64,000 nucleotides of DNA from Rhodoferax sp. (GTDB lineage: Bacteria; Pseudomonadota; Gammaproteobacteria; Burkholderiales; Burkholderiaceae_C). The position numbers were made by a program, and so were the translations under genes. Under the pieces are notes generated by a model, which did no database searches, was not told the origin of the DNA, and was given only the letters and a program-made list of their open reading frames with translations. Shown here piece after piece: positions 49,185 to 63,088 of this stretch; the stretch's first letter is position 1, and each line of letters opens with the position of its first letter. The stretch is taken from NCBI RefSeq assembly GCF_028689295.1, contig NZ_JAQTWL010000012.1, positions 1 through 64,000 on the forward strand. Direction: 5' to 3'.

Positions 49185-50333
49185 ATGACGGTTAACCTGC
49201 TCGATCTCGATCTTGAAGGCCTGACCGTCTTTTGCGAGCGGTTGGGTGAAAAGCGCTTTCGCGCCGTGCAACTGTTTCGCTGGATTCACCAGAAGGGCGC
49301 GCGTCAATTCGACGACATGACCGACTTGGCAAAATCCCTGCGGGAGAAGCTCAAGACCTGCGCCAAAGTTGAGCCGCTTGCGGCCGTCTCGCAGCATATT
49401 TCATCGGACGGCACCATTAAATGGCTGTTCGACGTGGGTGGCGGCAACGCCATTGAGACGGTTTTCATTCCCGAGGAAGATCGTGGCACCTTGTGCATTT
49501 CTTCCCAGGCTGGATGCGCCGTCGGTTGCCGGTTTTGCTCAACCGGGCACCAGGGCTTCAGCCGCAACCTCACCACCGGTGAAATTGTGGCTCAGCTCTG
49601 GTTTGCCGAGCATTTTTTGCGTCAACGCCTGCAGCGCGATGAGCGCGTCATCTCCAATGTGGTGATGATGGGCATGGGCGAGCCGTTGCAGAATTACGGC
49701 GAACTGGTGCCTGCCTTGCGCGTGATGCTTGATGACCATGGCTATGGCCTCTCCAGGCGCCGGGTGACGGTGTCAACCTCGGGTATTGTGCCCATGATCG
49801 ACCGTTTGGCGCAAGACTGCCCGGTGGCGCTGGCAGTGTCCCTGCACGCGCCCAATGATGCGCTGCGCGACACCTTGGTGCCGCTGAACCTGAAGTACCC
49901 CTTGGCGCAACTGGTTGCGGCTTGCCATCGCTATCTGGCTTTCGCGCCGCGCGATTTCATTACCTTTGAATACTGCATGCTCGAGGGTGTCAATGACACC
50001 GACGCCTGCGCCCGTCAATTGGTTGAGCGGATCAAGGCCCATCCGGGGGCCTGGTGCAAATTCAACTTGATCCCGTTTAATCCCTTTCCGGCCTCAGGCT
50101 TGCTGCGCTCCAAACCCGAGCGTGTGCAGGCCTTTGCCAGCATCCTCAATGATGCGGGCATCACCACCACGATTCGCAAAACTCGCGGTGATGACATTGA
50201 TGCGGCCTGCGGTCAGCTGGCCGGCGATGTCAAGGACCGCACCCGGGTGATGCTCCGGATGGAACGCAACAGAACTTTGCGGCCTCATTCCCTGCAAGAT
50301 TTGACCAAAACGGTCACAGGAGTATCAGCATGA
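49185..50333 (+). CDS. rlmN: 23S rRNA/tRNA adenine C2-methyltransferase RlmN
   Basis: [26 protein letters not shown] radical SAM motif. Confidence 0.97.
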   Translation: MTVNLLDLDLEGLTVFCERLGEKRFRAVQLFRWIHQKGARQFDDMTDLAKSLREKLKTCAKVEPLAAVSQHISSDGTIKWLFDVGGGNAIETVFIPEEDRGTLCISSQAGCAVGCRFCSTGHQGFSRNLTTGEIVAQLWFAEHFLRQRLQRDERVISNVVMMGMGEPLQNYGELVPALRVMLDDHGYGLSRRRVTVSTSGIVPMIDRLAQDCPVALAVSLHAPNDALRDTLVPLNLKYPLAQLVAACHRYLAFAPRDFITFEYCMLEGVNDTDACARQLVERIKAHPGAWCKFNLIPFNPFPASGLLRSKPERVQAFASILNDAGITTTIRKTRGDDIDAACGQLAGDVKDRTRVMLRMERNRTLRPHSLQDLTKTVTGVSA

Positions 50334-51157
50334 ACCGGATGATGATTGTCTTTCAGCGCTGCTGCTGGTTGCCATGTCTGTTCATGGCCCTTATGGGTGG
50401 CGCCATGTTGACGGGCTGCGCCAGTATTTCTGACTCGGGCGCTTCCAGTCGCAAAGATCTTGTGACGGATTCAGACGAATCCAGCGACCGGAAAAGGGCG
50501 CGCATCCGGGTGGAACTGGCGATGGGCTACCTCGAGCAAGGCAAAACTGCCATTGCGCTCGACGAAGTCAAACTGGCGCTGGCCGCCGATCCCAATTTTG
50601 CAGATGCCTACAACTTGCGCGGGTTGATTTACATGCGTCTCAATGAATTTCCTCTGGCGCAGGACAGCTTTATGAAAGCGCTCTCGATACGTTCCGGCGA
50701 CGCTAATATTTTGCACAATCTGGGGTGGTTGCGGTGCCAGCAGGCGCGCTATCCGGAGGCCTTGGCTGATTTTTCCAGGGCCTTGGCAGACCCGGCCTAT
50801 GGCGAACGCTCCAAAACCTACATGGCCCAGGGGCTCTGCCAGATTAGGGCGGGGCAACGGCGTGAAGCCGAGCAAAGCCTGCTCAAATCGTTTGAGTTCG
50901 ATGCGTCCAATCCCGTCACCGGATACAACCTGGCCAAACTGCTGTTCCAGAATGGCGAGTTTGCCAGAGCCCAGTTTTATATCCGCCGCCTCAATAACAG
51001 CGAATGGGCCAACGCCGAGTCGCTTTGGCTCGGCATCAAGGTAGAAAATCGGATAGTTGACCAGGTCGCGCTGCTGCAACTGGCCAACCAGTTGGAGAAG
51101 CGCTTTCCGCAGTCCAAGGAGGCGGCCGCATACCGCCGTGGTGCATTTGATGAGTGA
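50330..51157 (+). CDS. pilW: type IV pilus biogenesis/stability TPR protein PilW/PilF
   Basis: Lipoprotein signal + [30 protein letters not shown]. Confidence 0.85.
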   Translation: MNRMMIVFQRCCWLPCLFMALMGGAMLTGCASISDSGASSRKDLVTDSDESSDRKRARIRVELAMGYLEQGKTAIALDEVKLALAADPNFADAYNLRGLIYMRLNEFPLAQDSFMKALSIRSGDANILHNLGWLRCQQARYPEALADFSRALADPAYGERSKTYMAQGLCQIRAGQRREAEQSLLKSFEFDASNPVTGYNLAKLLFQNGEFARAQFYIRRLNNSEWANAESLWLGIKVENRIVDQVALLQLANQLEKRFPQSKEAAAYRRGAFDE

Positions 51158-52021
51158 GTCTTTCCAGATTGGTCAACCGCAGCCTGCGGTCGAACCGGTG
51201 TTCGGCGGCGCTTCAGCCGGTGCTTTGTTGAAAGCTGCGCGCGAGGCGCAGGGCCTGCACATCGGTGCCTTGGCGGTCATGCTGAAAGTGCCCGTGCGCA
51301 AGCTTGAAGCCCTGGAGGCCGATCGCCTTGACGAACTATTGGACATGGTCTTCACACGTGCCCTGGCTGCCAGTGTCTGTCGGGCGCTCAAGATCGATCC
51401 GGCAGCCGTGCTGGCAGCCTTGCCGCAGTCCGAAAAGCCCGGCGTCAAGACGAGTGCAGCGAACCTGAACACCCCATTCAAAACAGATCAGTTTGCCTTG
51501 GGGCAGCAACTCAAAAGCAGACTCACGAGCCCGCTGGTTCTCGGCGCGGGGCTGCTGGTGCTAGGGATCGTTGCGATTCTCTTTTGGCCCGATCTCCAGA
51601 GATTTGATGTTGTCTCCAAGGACGTGGCCAACCCTGAATTCCAGACCAGCCAGGTGACGACGTCGGTCATGCATGAACCGACAGCAAGCGCTGTCGTGAA
51701 GGCGAGGCTTTCGGCGGTTTCCCAAAACCTGGCCTCGACGGGACAAGAGACAGTTCCAAGCGCTGCGGATACCCCGGCTGCGGGTGCTGAAACCCTGACG
51801 CTGCAATCGCGCGGCAGCTCCTGGGTCGAGGTTACCGACGCCAAAGGCCTGCTGCTACTGCGTAAAACCCTGGCGCCCGGTGAGCAGATTCGACTTGCCG
51901 GTGCCCTGCCCTTGTCGGTGGTGTTGGGACGGGCCGACGAGGTAGAGGTGAGCGTGCGCGGTCAGCGTCTGGATGTGACTGCCAAGACCAGGGACAACGT
52001 CGCCAGATTCGAGGTGGAGTA

Positions 52022-52022
<1 letters not shown>
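51150..52022 (+). CDS. RodZ-like helix-turn-helix membrane protein
   Basis: [41 protein letters not shown] segment; DUF4115-like C-terminus. Confidence 0.85.
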
Positions 52023-53293
<1,271 letters not shown>

Positions 53294-53304
53294 TTTGACG
53301 TGTC

Positions 53305-54615
53305 ATGACTGAACCCACTCAATCCAAGATAGAAAAACTCACTGCCGTAAAGGGCATGAACGACGTGTTGCCGCCCGATTCGGCCGCCGTCGAGTGGCTC
53401 GAAGCCAAGGTGCGCGCCCTGATGGCGCGTTACGCCTACCGCAACATCCGAACACCCATCGTCGAACGCACCCCTTTGTTCATCCGCGGGCTGGGTGAAG
53501 TGACCGACATTGTCGAAAAGGAAATGTACTGTTTCGAGGACCGCCTCAATGGCGACCCGCTGACGCTGCGCCCCGAGGCCACCGCCGGCGTGGTGCGCGC
53601 CGCGCTGGAACACAACCTGCTGTACGAAGGCGGCAAGCGCCTGTATTACATGGGGCCGATGTTTCGCCATGAACGACCGCAAAAAGGCCGCTACCGCCAG
53701 TTTGACCAGATCGGCGCCGAGGCGCTGGGCTTTGCCGGGCCCGAGGTCGATGCCGAGCTGATTCTGATGGCGCAGGCCCTGTGGCAGGAAATCGGCCTCA
53801 CCGATGTGCGTCTGGAACTCAACAGCCTGGGCCAGGCACAGGAACGGCTGGAGCACCGCAGGGCGCTCATTGCCCACTTTGAACACCACGCCGAACAACT
53901 CGATGAAGACGCCAAACGTCGTCTTTACAGCAATCCGTTGCGTATCCTCGATAGCAAAAACCCGCATATGCAGGCTCTGGTGGAAGCCGCGCCCAAGCTG
54001 CTCGACTTTTTGGGTGCTGAGTCGCTGGCGCATTTCAAGGCCCTGACCGATATTCTTGAGGCCAATGGTGTCGCCTACCGCGTCAACCCGCGGCTGGTGC
54101 GCGGCATGGACTATTACAACCTGACGGTGTTCGAGTTCGTCACCGACCGTCTGGGTGCGCAGGGCACGGTGTGTGCAGGTGGCCGTTACGACTATCTGTT
54201 CGAGCAGTTGGGCGGCAAACCGGCGCCCGCCGTAGGTTGGGCACTGGGCGTTGACCGTGTGTTGGCCCTGGCCAGGGGCGCGGGCCTGCCCGATCTGAGC
54301 CCAACGCTGGATGCCTACGCCGTGGTGACTGATGCCTCGGCCCTGCCTCTGGTTTTGTCAACCCTGCAGGCATTGCGCGCGGCAGGCATCAGTGTGCAGA
54401 TGCATGCCGGCGCCGGCGCTGCCATGAGCAGCATGAAGAGCCAATTCAAGCGCGCCGATGCCAGTGGTGCACGTTTTGCGCTGATTTTCGGCCCCGATGA
54501 AATCCTGGCCCACCAAGTCACGGTCAAACCCCTGCGCGACGCCGACGCCAGCCAGCAAGTGCATTCGCTGGCCGATGTGGCCGACTGGGCCGCCACCCTA
54601 CAATCAGCCGCTTAA
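53305..54615 (+). CDS. hisS: histidine-tRNA ligase
   Basis: [43 protein letters not shown]. Confidence 0.98.
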   Translation: MTEPTQSKIEKLTAVKGMNDVLPPDSAAVEWLEAKVRALMARYAYRNIRTPIVERTPLFIRGLGEVTDIVEKEMYCFEDRLNGDPLTLRPEATAGVVRAALEHNLLYEGGKRLYYMGPMFRHERPQKGRYRQFDQIGAEALGFAGPEVDAELILMAQALWQEIGLTDVRLELNSLGQAQERLEHRRALIAHFEHHAEQLDEDAKRRLYSNPLRILDSKNPHMQALVEAAPKLLDFLGAESLAHFKALTDILEANGVAYRVNPRLVRGMDYYNLTVFEFVTDRLGAQGTVCAGGRYDYLFEQLGGKPAPAVGWALGVDRVLALARGAGLPDLSPTLDAYAVVTDASALPLVLSTLQALRAAGISVQMHAGAGAAMSSMKSQFKRADASGARFALIFGPDEILAHQVTVKPLRDADASQQVHSLADVADWAATLQSAA

Positions 54616-54627
54616 CCGGAACCCCCC

Positions 54628-55305
54628 ATGGCCAACCAATTAGACCTTGAAGAACAAGAACAACTTGACCAGATCAAGCATTTCTGGAAGCAGTATGGCA
54701 ACGCCATCACTTGGGCGCTCATTGTCGTTTTGGGCGCCTTTGCCAGCTGGAATTTTTACCATTATTGGCAGCGCAGCCAGGCCCAGCAGGCGGCCGCATT
54801 GTTCGATGAAATGGATCGTGCCGTGCAGGCGGCTGACGCAGCACGCATGGACCGTGTTTTCAGCGACATGAAGGACAAATTTTCTTCCACCGCCTATGCG
54901 CAGCAAGCTGGCCTGCTGGTGGCCAGGCAGTACATCAATCTGGACAAGACCGATGCCGCCAAGTCGGCGCTTGTCTGGGTGGCAGAGAAATCTGCCGACC
55001 CCGGCTATCAGGCGTTGGCGCGCTTGCGCTTGGCTGCCATTGCCATGGAATCCAAGAAATTTGACGAAGCCTTGAGCCTGTTGAACAACGCTTATCCGGC
55101 CAGCTTCGAAGCGCTGGTGGCCGATCGGAAAGGGGATGTCTTCGTCTTGCAGGGTGACAAGGCCAAGGCGGTTGTCGAATACGACAAGGCTTACCGCCTC
55201 TTTGATTCGCGCGCCGAATACCGGCGTCTGGTCGAGGTCAAACTCAATGCGTTGGGCGTCGATGTCGGGCCTCAAGCCAAAGTGGCCTCTGCGGCCGGAA
55301 AGTAA
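54628..55305 (+). CDS. YfgM-like tetratricopeptide membrane protein
   Basis: Single TM + TPR; EEQEQLDQIKHFWKQYGNAITWALIVVLGAFA; between hisS and bamB. Confidence 0.88.
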   Translation: MANQLDLEEQEQLDQIKHFWKQYGNAITWALIVVLGAFASWNFYHYWQRSQAQQAAALFDEMDRAVQAADAARMDRVFSDMKDKFSSTAYAQQAGLLVARQYINLDKTDAAKSALVWVAEKSADPGYQALARLRLAAIAMESKKFDEALSLLNNAYPASFEALVADRKGDVFVLQGDKAKAVVEYDKAYRLFDSRAEYRRLVEVKLNALGVDVGPQAKVASAAGK

Positions 55306-55311
55306 TTCATC

Positions 55312-56448
55312 ATGGCACATCTTTTTTCAGCCCTGTCGTTGTGTCGCCTCTTGATGCCGGTGTTGGTCGCAGCGTTGTCGGCATGCGCCAGTGGGCCGGA
55401 GCAAATCAAACCGGCAGAATTGGGCGTAAACCCGTCGCTGCTTGGCGTGCGCACGGTCTGGACCAGCAAAGTTGCACCGGTCGATTTTCCCTTGCAGGTC
55501 AAGGTGAATGGCTCCACGGTGATGCTCGCTGGAGCAGACGGTGTGGTGCAATCACTCGACGCGCGCACCGGTGCGCAGCTGTGGCGCGTCGAGGTAGGCG
55601 CGACGATCTCCGCCGGTGTGGGCAGCGACGGCCGCTTTGCCGCCGTGGTCACGCGCAACAATGAACTGGTGGTGCTGGAGGCCGGCCAGGTGCTTTGGCG
55701 CGCGCGTTTGCCTGCTCAGGTCTTCACCGCCCCGCTGGTGGCCGGCGAGCGCGTCTTTGTGCTCGGGGCCGATCGCGGTGTGGCAGCCTTCGACGCCAGA
55801 ACCGGGCGCAAGCTGTGGCAACAGCAGCGCCCCGGCGAAGCGCTGGTGTTGCGCCAGGCGGGCATCCTGATGCCAATGGGCAATACCTTGGTGGCCGGAC
55901 TGGCGGGTCATCTGGTCGACATGAACCCCCTTAACGGCAACGTGGTGTGGGATGCGGCACTGGCCTCGCCACGGGGCACCAATGACATTGAACGCCTGGT
56001 GGACCTGGTGGGCGGTGTCAGCCGTCAGGGCAACGAGGTTTGTGCGCGCGCCTTCCAGAGCGCCGTGGGTTGTGTCGATGCGCTGCGCGGTTCGGTCATC
56101 TGGAAGCGCCCGGCGGTTGGCACTGTGGGCTTGCAGGGTGACGATGTGCATGTGTACGGCGTCGAGGGTGATGGTACCTTGCTCGCCTGGCGCCGCACCG
56201 ACGGCGAACCGGTCTGGACCTCGGAGCGGCTGCGTTACCGTACCCTGAGTACCCCGCTGGTTTTGGGGCGCTCGGTAGTGGTGGGCGATGCCACGGGACT
56301 GGTGCACTTTGTGTCGCGCGCTGATGGCACCCCCCTGACCCGCCTGTCAACCGATGGATCAGCCATTACCGTCGCACCGGTGGCGGCCGCTGGCACGCTG
56401 GTCGTGGTGACGCGAAATGGCGGTGTTTACGGTTTCCAGCCTGAATAA
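55312..56448 (+). CDS. bamB: outer membrane assembly factor BamB
   Basis: Lipoprotein signal; PQQ/beta-propeller repeats (DARTGAQLWR, DARTGRKLWQ). Confidence 0.95.
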   Translation: MAHLFSALSLCRLLMPVLVAALSACASGPEQIKPAELGVNPSLLGVRTVWTSKVAPVDFPLQVKVNGSTVMLAGADGVVQSLDARTGAQLWRVEVGATISAGVGSDGRFAAVVTRNNELVVLEAGQVLWRARLPAQVFTAPLVAGERVFVLGADRGVAAFDARTGRKLWQQQRPGEALVLRQAGILMPMGNTLVAGLAGHLVDMNPLNGNVVWDAALASPRGTNDIERLVDLVGGVSRQGNEVCARAFQSAVGCVDALRGSVIWKRPAVGTVGLQGDDVHVYGVEGDGTLLAWRRTDGEPVWTSERLRYRTLSTPLVLGRSVVVGDATGLVHFVSRADGTPLTRLSTDGSAITVAPVAAAGTLVVVTRNGGVYGFQPE

Positions 56449-56475
56449 CACGCACGCTTTCACGGATATCACGGC

Positions 56476-57813
56476 ATGAAACCTGTATTGGCATTGGTCG
56501 GGCGACCCAACGTCGGCAAATCGACGTTGTTCAACCGTCTGACCAGATCGCGCGATGCCATCGTGGCAGATTTTGCGGGTTTGACGCGCGATCGTCACTA
56601 CGGAAATGGCAAACAGGGTAAACACGATTACATCGTGATTGACACCGGCGGTTTCGAGCCCGATGCCAGCGCCGGCATTTACAAGGAAATGGCCAAACAA
56701 ACGCGCCAAGCCGTGGCCGAGGCCGATGTGGTGATTTTTCTGGTCGATGCCCGTGCTGGTGTTTCGGCCCAGGACCATGACATTGCCAACTACCTGCGGC
56801 GTCTGGGCAAACCCTGTTTGCTGGTCGCCAACAAGGCCGAAGGGCTGCTCGCAGGCAGCCAACTGGTCGAGTTCTATGAACTGGGGCTGGGTGAAGTGCA
56901 TGCGGTATCGGCCGCCCATAACCAGGGCGTCCATACCCTGGTCGAGTTGGCCCTGCAAACGATACAGCCCGGTGAAGAAGAGGCTGAAGAAGCAGAACAA
57001 CCCGGCGTCATCAAACTGGCGGTCGCCGGTCGGCCGAATGTCGGCAAATCCACCCTTATCAATGTCTGGCTGGGCGAAGAACGCCTGGTGGCATTTGACT
57101 TGCCCGGCACCACGCGCGATGCAATTTCGGTGCCGTTCGAGCGCAATGGGCAAAAGTTCGAACTGATCGACACGGCGGGTTTGCGCCGCCGCGGCAAGGT
57201 GTTCGAGGCCATCGAAAAGTTTTCGGTGGTCAAGACCCTGCAAGCCATCGAGTCCGCCCATGTCGTATTGTTGCTGATCGATGCCACGCAGGGCGTCACC
57301 GATCAGGACGCCCACATTGCCGGTTACATTCTGGAAAATGGTCGCGCCGTGGTGCTGGCCGTCAACAAATGGGACGCGGTGGACGAGTACCAGCGCGAAT
57401 TGGTCAAGCGCTCCATCGAGACCCGCCTGCCTTTCCTGAAGTTTGCCAATCTGCACTTCATCTCGGCGCAAAAACGTCAGGGACTTGGGCCATTGTGGAT
57501 TTCCATTGCGCAGGCTTACAAGGCGGCCAATTGCAAAATGTCAACGCCGGTGCTGACGCGGCTGTTGCTTGAAGCGGTGCAATTCCAGAGTCCCAAACGT
57601 GCCGGCATGTTCCGGCCCAAATTGCGTTATGCCCACCAGGGCGGTATGAATCCGCCGGTCATCATCATCCACGGCAATTCCCTGGAGCATGTGACAGACG
57701 CTTACAAGCGTTTTCTGGAAGGGCGTTTCCGCCAAGCCTTCGATCTGGTGGGTACGCCCTTGCGCATCGAGTTGAAGACGTCGAGCAATCCTTTCGCCGA
57801 CAAAACAGCGTGA
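56476..57813 (+). CDS. der: GTPase Der/EngA
   Basis: Two G domains: [16 protein letters not shown] and [17 protein letters not shown]. Confidence 0.98.
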   Translation: MKPVLALVGRPNVGKSTLFNRLTRSRDAIVADFAGLTRDRHYGNGKQGKHDYIVIDTGGFEPDASAGIYKEMAKQTRQAVAEADVVIFLVDARAGVSAQDHDIANYLRRLGKPCLLVANKAEGLLAGSQLVEFYELGLGEVHAVSAAHNQGVHTLVELALQTIQPGEEEAEEAEQPGVIKLAVAGRPNVGKSTLINVWLGEERLVAFDLPGTTRDAISVPFERNGQKFELIDTAGLRRRGKVFEAIEKFSVVKTLQAIESAHVVLLLIDATQGVTDQDAHIAGYILENGRAVVLAVNKWDAVDEYQRELVKRSIETRLPFLKFANLHFISAQKRQGLGPLWISIAQAYKAANCKMSTPVLTRLLLEAVQFQSPKRAGMFRPKLRYAHQGGMNPPVIIIHGNSLEHVTDAYKRFLEGRFRQAFDLVGTPLRIELKTSSNPFADKTA

Positions 57814-57931
57814 ACCGCGCCGGTCGCCGCTGCCAGTCCATTTCTTGAGGATTTAGGCGGCAGCTGCCAGGATTGCGGATGTCACTGTGGTATCGTCACT
57901 GCTTCTTAAATTTCCGAACACGGAGAATATC

Positions 57932-58180
57932 GTGAATAACAAAGGCCAACTCTTGCAAGATCCATTTCTGAACACGTTGCGTCGGGAGCATGTGCCCGTG
58001 TCAATTTATTTGGTCAATGGCATCAAACTTCAAGGTCAGATCGAGTCGTTCGATCAGTACGTGGTGCTCTTGCGCAACACCGTGACCCAAATGGTTTACA
58101 AACACGCGATTTCGACCATTGTGCCCGGTCGGGCCGTCAATTTCTCAGTCGCTGAGGGTGAACAACCTGCAGCAGCCTGA
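57932..58180 (+). CDS. hfq: RNA chaperone Hfq
   Basis: [50 protein letters not shown] start. Confidence 0.98.
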   Translation: MNNKGQLLQDPFLNTLRREHVPVSIYLVNGIKLQGQIESFDQYVVLLRNTVTQMVYKHAISTIVPGRAVNFSVAEGEQPAAA

Positions 58181-59363
58181 ACGCCCCATCGCTCCCGCCT
58201 TGCTGGTGGGGGTCGATTTGGGTCTTCCCTTTTTTGATGCGCAACTCGAAGAGCTGGGGCTGCTGGCCCAGACGGCCGGGCTGACGCCTGTTGCGCGGCT
58301 GACCTGCAAGCGCAAGGCGCCAGATGCGGCCCTCTTCATCGGCAGTGGCAAGGCCGATGAGATCAAGGAGCTAGCCACCCAACTGGGTGTGCAGGAAATT
58401 CTTTTCGACCAAAGCCTGAGTCCGGCGCAGCAGCGCAACCTGGAGCGTCATCTCGAACTGCCGGTCAACGACCGCACGCTGTTGATCCTGCAAATTTTTG
58501 CCCAGCGCGCGCGCAGCCACGAAGGCAAGCTGCAGGTCGAGCTGGCCCGCTTGCAGTACCTGAGCACCCGCTTGGTGCGGCGCTGGTCGCACCTGGAACG
58601 GCAAAGCGGCGGTATCGGCATGCGCGGCGGTCCGGGTGAATCGCAGATCGAACTCGACCGGCGCATGATCAGCGACAACATCAAGCGCATCAAGGAGCGG
58701 CTGGTCAAGGTCAAGCGACAGCGGACCACCCAGCGCCGCCAGCGCTCGCGGCGCGATGCCTTCAACATCTCTCTGGTAGGCTACACCAACGCTGGCAAGT
58801 CCACGCTCTTCAACGCCCTGGTCAAGGCGCGCGTCTATGCGGCGGACCAATTGTTCGCCACGCTCGATACCACCACCCGGCAGTTGTACCTGGGCGAATT
58901 GGGGCGCGTAGTGTCCTTGTCGGACACGGTCGGTTTCATCCGCGACTTGCCGCACGGCCTGGTCAATGCGTTTCAAGCCACCTTGCAGGAAGCCGTTGAT
59001 GCCGACCTGTTGCTGCATGTTGTTGATTTTTCCAGCTCGAACCATGTCGAGCAAATCGCCGAGGTGCAACGCGTGTTGTCTGAAATCGGCGCCGCCGACA
59101 TTCCGCAGTTGCTGATTTTCAACAAACTCGATCAAATCGATCCTGCCCTGCGACCCACTGCGCTACAGGACATTTACGATCTGGCCGGGGTGGCCACGCC
59201 GCGCGTGTTTTTGAGCGCGCAGACTGGCGATGGTTTGCCCCTGCTGCGTCAGCTGCTGGTGGAGAAAATTCAGGGCTCTTCAGCGGAGCCTTCGTCGCCA
59301 GATTTCCATGCAAGTCATGAGGCTGGCACCAGTTTCGGCACAATGGCGGCAAAACAAATATGA
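58158..59363 (+). CDS. hflX: GTPase HflX
   Basis: [38 protein letters not shown] start in frame with ORF 58119-59363. Confidence 0.95.
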   Translation: MNNLQQPERPIAPALLVGVDLGLPFFDAQLEELGLLAQTAGLTPVARLTCKRKAPDAALFIGSGKADEIKELATQLGVQEILFDQSLSPAQQRNLERHLELPVNDRTLLILQIFAQRARSHEGKLQVELARLQYLSTRLVRRWSHLERQSGGIGMRGGPGESQIELDRRMISDNIKRIKERLVKVKRQRTTQRRQRSRRDAFNISLVGYTNAGKSTLFNALVKARVYAADQLFATLDTTTRQLYLGELGRVVSLSDTVGFIRDLPHGLVNAFQATLQEAVDADLLLHVVDFSSSNHVEQIAEVQRVLSEIGAADIPQLLIFNKLDQIDPALRPTALQDIYDLAGVATPRVFLSAQTGDGLPLLRQLLVEKIQGSSAEPSSPDFHASHEAGTSFGTMAAKQI

Positions 59364-60772
59364 GTGATTCGATGAAACTTCAACGACCTACTTTCGGCCT
59401 GGCCTTGTTGCCATCCCGGCTGCGTGGCATGTTCAACCTGAATGACCCGCGCTGGGGACGCTCAGACGACAAGCCCGGCACGCCTGATCCGCAGGGTTCT
59501 GAACCACCCCCCGAGCAAGCTCCCGAGGGAACACCTCCGCCCAATCCGCCGGAACGCGGCCCCAGGCGGGGAGCCAACCAGGGTCCGCCTGATTTGGATG
59601 AGTTGTGGCGTGACTTCAACCGCAAACTGGGTGGCCTGTTCGGTAACGTCAAAGGCGGTGGCCGCGGTGCCACGCCCATCCGTGGCGGTGGCGGCGGTTC
59701 GGGTGGTGGCGGTGGTTTTCAGCCCGACATGAAAAGTGCCGGTATCGGCATGGGACTGGTGGCCGCCGTCGCGGTTTTGATCTGGCTCGGCACAGGCTTT
59801 TTCATTGTGCAGGAAGGTCAGCAGGCTGTGATCACCCAGTTTGGCAAGTACCACTCCACCGTGGGGGCCGGTTTCAATTGGCGCCTGCCTTACCCGGTGC
59901 AGCGCCATGAGTTGATTTTTGTCACGCAAATCCGCTCCGTCGATGTCGGACGCGACGTCGTCATCAAGGCCACCGGTTTGCGCGAATCCGCCATGCTGAC
60001 CGAGGATGAGAACATTGTCGAAATCAAGTTTGCGGTGCAGTACCGGCTCAATGATGCGCGCGCTTTCCTGTTCGAAAGCAAGAACCCGGCCGACGCCGTG
60101 GTGCAGGCTGCCGAGACGGCGGTGCGTGAGGTGGTCGGCAAGATGAAAATGGACAGTGCCCTGTCCGAAGAGCGTGACCAGATCGCCCCGCGGGTGAGGG
60201 CCATGATGCAGAAAATCCTCGATCGCTACAAGGTCGGCATTGAAGTGGTCGGCATCAATCTGCAGCAGGGCGGTGTGCGCCCGCCCGAGCAGGTGCAGGC
60301 TGCGTTCGACGATGTGCTCAAGGCCGGCCAGGAGCGCGAGCGCGCCAAGAACGAAGCCCAGGCCTACGCCAACGACGTCATTCCGCGTGCCGTGGGTGCG
60401 GCCTCACGCCTGAAGGAGGAAGCCGATGCCTATAAATCCCGCATCGTGGCGCAGGCGCAGGGCGATGCGCAGCGCTTCAAGTCGGTGCTGGCCGAGTACC
60501 AGAAGGCGCCACAGGTCACGCGTGACCGCATGTACATTGACGCCATGCAGCAGATTTACAGCAGCGTCACCAAAATCATGATCGATTCCAGGCAGGGTTC
60601 GAACCTGCTCTATTTGCCGCTGGACAAGCTGATTCAGATGACCGGACAAGTGGCTGAAGATACCGCTGCCGTGCCGGTGACCGTATTGCCCAACCCCGCC
60701 AATGCCGCAGCCGCGATTCCGGACGCGCGCACCCGTGATGCGTCGCGTGACCGTACCCGTGAAACCCGATAG
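59360..60772 (+). CDS. hflK: FtsH modulator HflK
   Basis: Gly-rich N-terminus + SPFH domain; VQEGQQAVITQFGKY. Confidence 0.95.
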   Translation: MSDSMKLQRPTFGLALLPSRLRGMFNLNDPRWGRSDDKPGTPDPQGSEPPPEQAPEGTPPPNPPERGPRRGANQGPPDLDELWRDFNRKLGGLFGNVKGGGRGATPIRGGGGGSGGGGGFQPDMKSAGIGMGLVAAVAVLIWLGTGFFIVQEGQQAVITQFGKYHSTVGAGFNWRLPYPVQRHELIFVTQIRSVDVGRDVVIKATGLRESAMLTEDENIVEIKFAVQYRLNDARAFLFESKNPADAVVQAAETAVREVVGKMKMDSALSEERDQIAPRVRAMMQKILDRYKVGIEVVGINLQQGGVRPPEQVQAAFDDVLKAGQERERAKNEAQAYANDVIPRAVGAASRLKEEADAYKSRIVAQAQGDAQRFKSVLAEYQKAPQVTRDRMYIDAMQQIYSSVTKIMIDSRQGSNLLYLPLDKLIQMTGQVAEDTAAVPVTVLPNPANAAAAIPDARTRDASRDRTRETR

Positions 60773-60781
60773 GAGCCACGC

Positions 60782-61678
60782 ATGAATCGCATTGGATTTA
60801 TTTTTTCAAGTATCCTTTTTGCTCTGGCTATTCTTAGCTCGATGCTCTTTGTGGTGGATCAGCGCCAGTTTGGCGTGGTGCTGGCCCTGGGCCAGATCAA
60901 GGAAGTGATCACCGAGCCGGGTCTCAACTTCAAATTGCCGCCGCCCTTTCAAAACGTGTCCTACATCGACAAGCGTCTGCTCACGCTCGACAGCACCGAC
61001 AACGAACCGGTGCTGACCGCTGAAAAGCAGCGGGTCGTCATCGACTGGTACGTGCGCTGGCGCATTTCCGAGCCAACCGAATACATTCGCAACGTCGGCA
61101 CCACCGAGGCGGCCGGCGCCAGTCAGCTCAACCGGGTGGTGCGCAATGCCTTCCAGGAGGAAGTCAACAAGCGCACCGTCAAGGAACTGCTCTCGGCCAA
61201 GCGCGAAGAGGTCATGGAAGACGTCAAAAAAGAGGTCTTGAGCCAAGTGCGCGGCGCCAAGCCGTGGGGCGTCGATGTGATCGACGTGCGCATCACCCGG
61301 GTCGATTACGTGGATGCCATCACCGAGTCGGTTTACCGCCGCATGGAAGCCGAACGCAAGCGCGTCGCCAACGAACTGCGCTCGACCGGTTTTGCCGAAG
61401 GCGAAAAGATCCGCGCCGATGCCGACCGGCAGCGTGAAATCACGGTGGCAAATGCCTACCGCGATGCGCAGAAATTCAAGGGCGAGGGCGATGCCGAAGC
61501 GGCCCGTCTGTATGCCGAGGCTTTTGGCCGCGACCCCCAGTTTGCCCAGTTCTACCGCAGCCTGGACGCCTACAAATCGACATTTTCCAAAAAGAGCGAC
61601 GTGATGGTGCTCGACCCCTCCAGCTCAGATTTTTTCAAGTCCATGCGCGGTGGCCTGGTCGCCAGTCCGAAAAAATAA
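60782..61678 (+). CDS. hflC: FtsH modulator HflC
   Basis: SMLFVVDQRQFGVVLALGQIKEVITEPGLNFKLP. Confidence 0.95.
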   Translation: MNRIGFIFSSILFALAILSSMLFVVDQRQFGVVLALGQIKEVITEPGLNFKLPPPFQNVSYIDKRLLTLDSTDNEPVLTAEKQRVVIDWYVRWRISEPTEYIRNVGTTEAAGASQLNRVVRNAFQEEVNKRTVKELLSAKREEVMEDVKKEVLSQVRGAKPWGVDVIDVRITRVDYVDAITESVYRRMEAERKRVANELRSTGFAEGEKIRADADRQREITVANAYRDAQKFKGEGDAEAARLYAEAFGRDPQFAQFYRSLDAYKSTFSKKSDVMVLDPSSSDFFKSMRGGLVASPKK

Positions 61679-61689
61679 CAGGGGCTGGC

Positions 61690-61878
61690 TTGAACGGCAC
61701 CACCTTTTGGCTGGCCATGGCACTGGTGCTGGTAATTGAAGGTTTCATGCCTTTCATGTCGCCCGGCACCTGGCGCCAGACCTTCGTCCAGATTCTCAAA
61801 CTCAGCGACGGCCAGTTGCGATTTTTTGGTTTATGCAGTCTGCTGCTCGGTGTGGCGCTGATTTGGTGGCTGACCTGA
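61690..61878 (+). CDS. DUF2065 small membrane protein
   Basis: 62 aa, ALVLVIEGFMPFMSPGTWRQ...LRFFGLCSLLLGVALIWW; downstream of hflC. Confidence 0.88.
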   Translation: MNGTTFWLAMALVLVIEGFMPFMSPGTWRQTFVQILKLSDGQLRFFGLCSLLLGVALIWWLT

Positions 61879-61936
61879 CTGATTGCCGAACTTTTGCCCG
61901 GTAAAATCACGGTTTTAATAGCCTGCGAAAAATCAC

Positions 61937-63088
61937 ATGTCCGCCTGGGTTCTGCCGGATCACATTGCCGATGTCTTGCCTTCCGAGGCCCGCCACATCG
62001 AAGAACTTCGCCGCGACTTGCTCGACACTGCCCGCAGCTATGGTTACGAGCTGGTCATGCCGCCTCTGCTCGAACACCTCGAATCGCTGCTCACCGGCGC
62101 CGGCGAGGCCCTCGACCTGCAAACCTTCAAGCTGGTGGACCAGCTATCTGGCCGCATGATGGGTCTGCGCGCAGACTGCACGCCGCAAGTGGCGCGCATC
62201 GACGCCCATTTGCTCAACCGCGCGGGCGTCACCCGTCTGTGCTACTGTGGACCGGTGCTGCATACCCGCTCGGGCTCGCCCCATGCCACGCGTGAACCGC
62301 TGCAACTGGGCGCTGAAATCTACGGCCACGCCGGGCTGGAAGCCGACATCGAGATCCTTTCGCTGGCTTTCGACTGCCTCAAGGCAGCTCAGGTGCAGTC
62401 CCCCAGCATCGATCTGGCCGATGCCAGGCTGGTCAAAGCCCTGCTCGCCGATGTGCCGCTAAGCGCCCCCCGGCTGGCTGCCTTGCACGCGGCGCTGGCG
62501 GCCAAGGACAGTGCCGAACTGAAGGGCCTGGCCCGTGATTTGCCAGACCAGGTGCGCCAGGGCTTGCTGGCCCTGGTGCAACTGTATGGCGATGAAGGCG
62601 TGCTGGCCGAGGCCGAAAAGGCCTTGCCGTCCCTGCCTGCCGTGCGTGAGGCGCTGCAGGGCCTGAAACAATTGGCGCAGCACCTGCCGGCTGCCAGCGT
62701 CACCTTCGATCTGGCAGATTTGCGTGGCTACGCGTACTACACCGGTGCCCGGTTTTCCATTTATGTGCCAGGTGCCAGCAGCGCCTTGGTGCGCGGGGGC
62801 CGTTACGATGAAGTGGGGGCCGTGTTTGGTCGTAACCGTCCCGCTGCTGGTTTCAGTCTGGACCTGAAAGTGCTGGTGGCGGTGGTGGCGCCGCGTGCCT
62901 TGCAGGCTGCCATTCGCGCCCCCTGGCGCGATGACGCCGGTCTGAATACGTCCATTGCCGCTTTGCGCGCAAGCGGCGAAATCGTGGTGTGCGTGCTGCC
63001 GGGTCATGAAAGTGAAGTAGATGAGTTCCATTGCGACCGCGAGCTCATCGAAGCCGCCGGGCAATGGGTTGTTCAAGCGATGAATTGA
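61937..63088 (+). CDS. hisZ: ATP phosphoribosyltransferase regulatory subunit HisZ
   Basis: HisRS-like: [23 protein letters not shown]; between hflC and purA. Confidence 0.93.
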   Translation: MSAWVLPDHIADVLPSEARHIEELRRDLLDTARSYGYELVMPPLLEHLESLLTGAGEALDLQTFKLVDQLSGRMMGLRADCTPQVARIDAHLLNRAGVTRLCYCGPVLHTRSGSPHATREPLQLGAEIYGHAGLEADIEILSLAFDCLKAAQVQSPSIDLADARLVKALLADVPLSAPRLAALHAALAAKDSAELKGLARDLPDQVRQGLLALVQLYGDEGVLAEAEKALPSLPAVREALQGLKQLAQHLPAASVTFDLADLRGYAYYTGARFSIYVPGASSALVRGGRYDEVGAVFGRNRPAAGFSLDLKVLVAVVAPRALQAAIRAPWRDDAGLNTSIAALRASGEIVVCVLPGHESEVDEFHCDRELIEAAGQWVVQAMN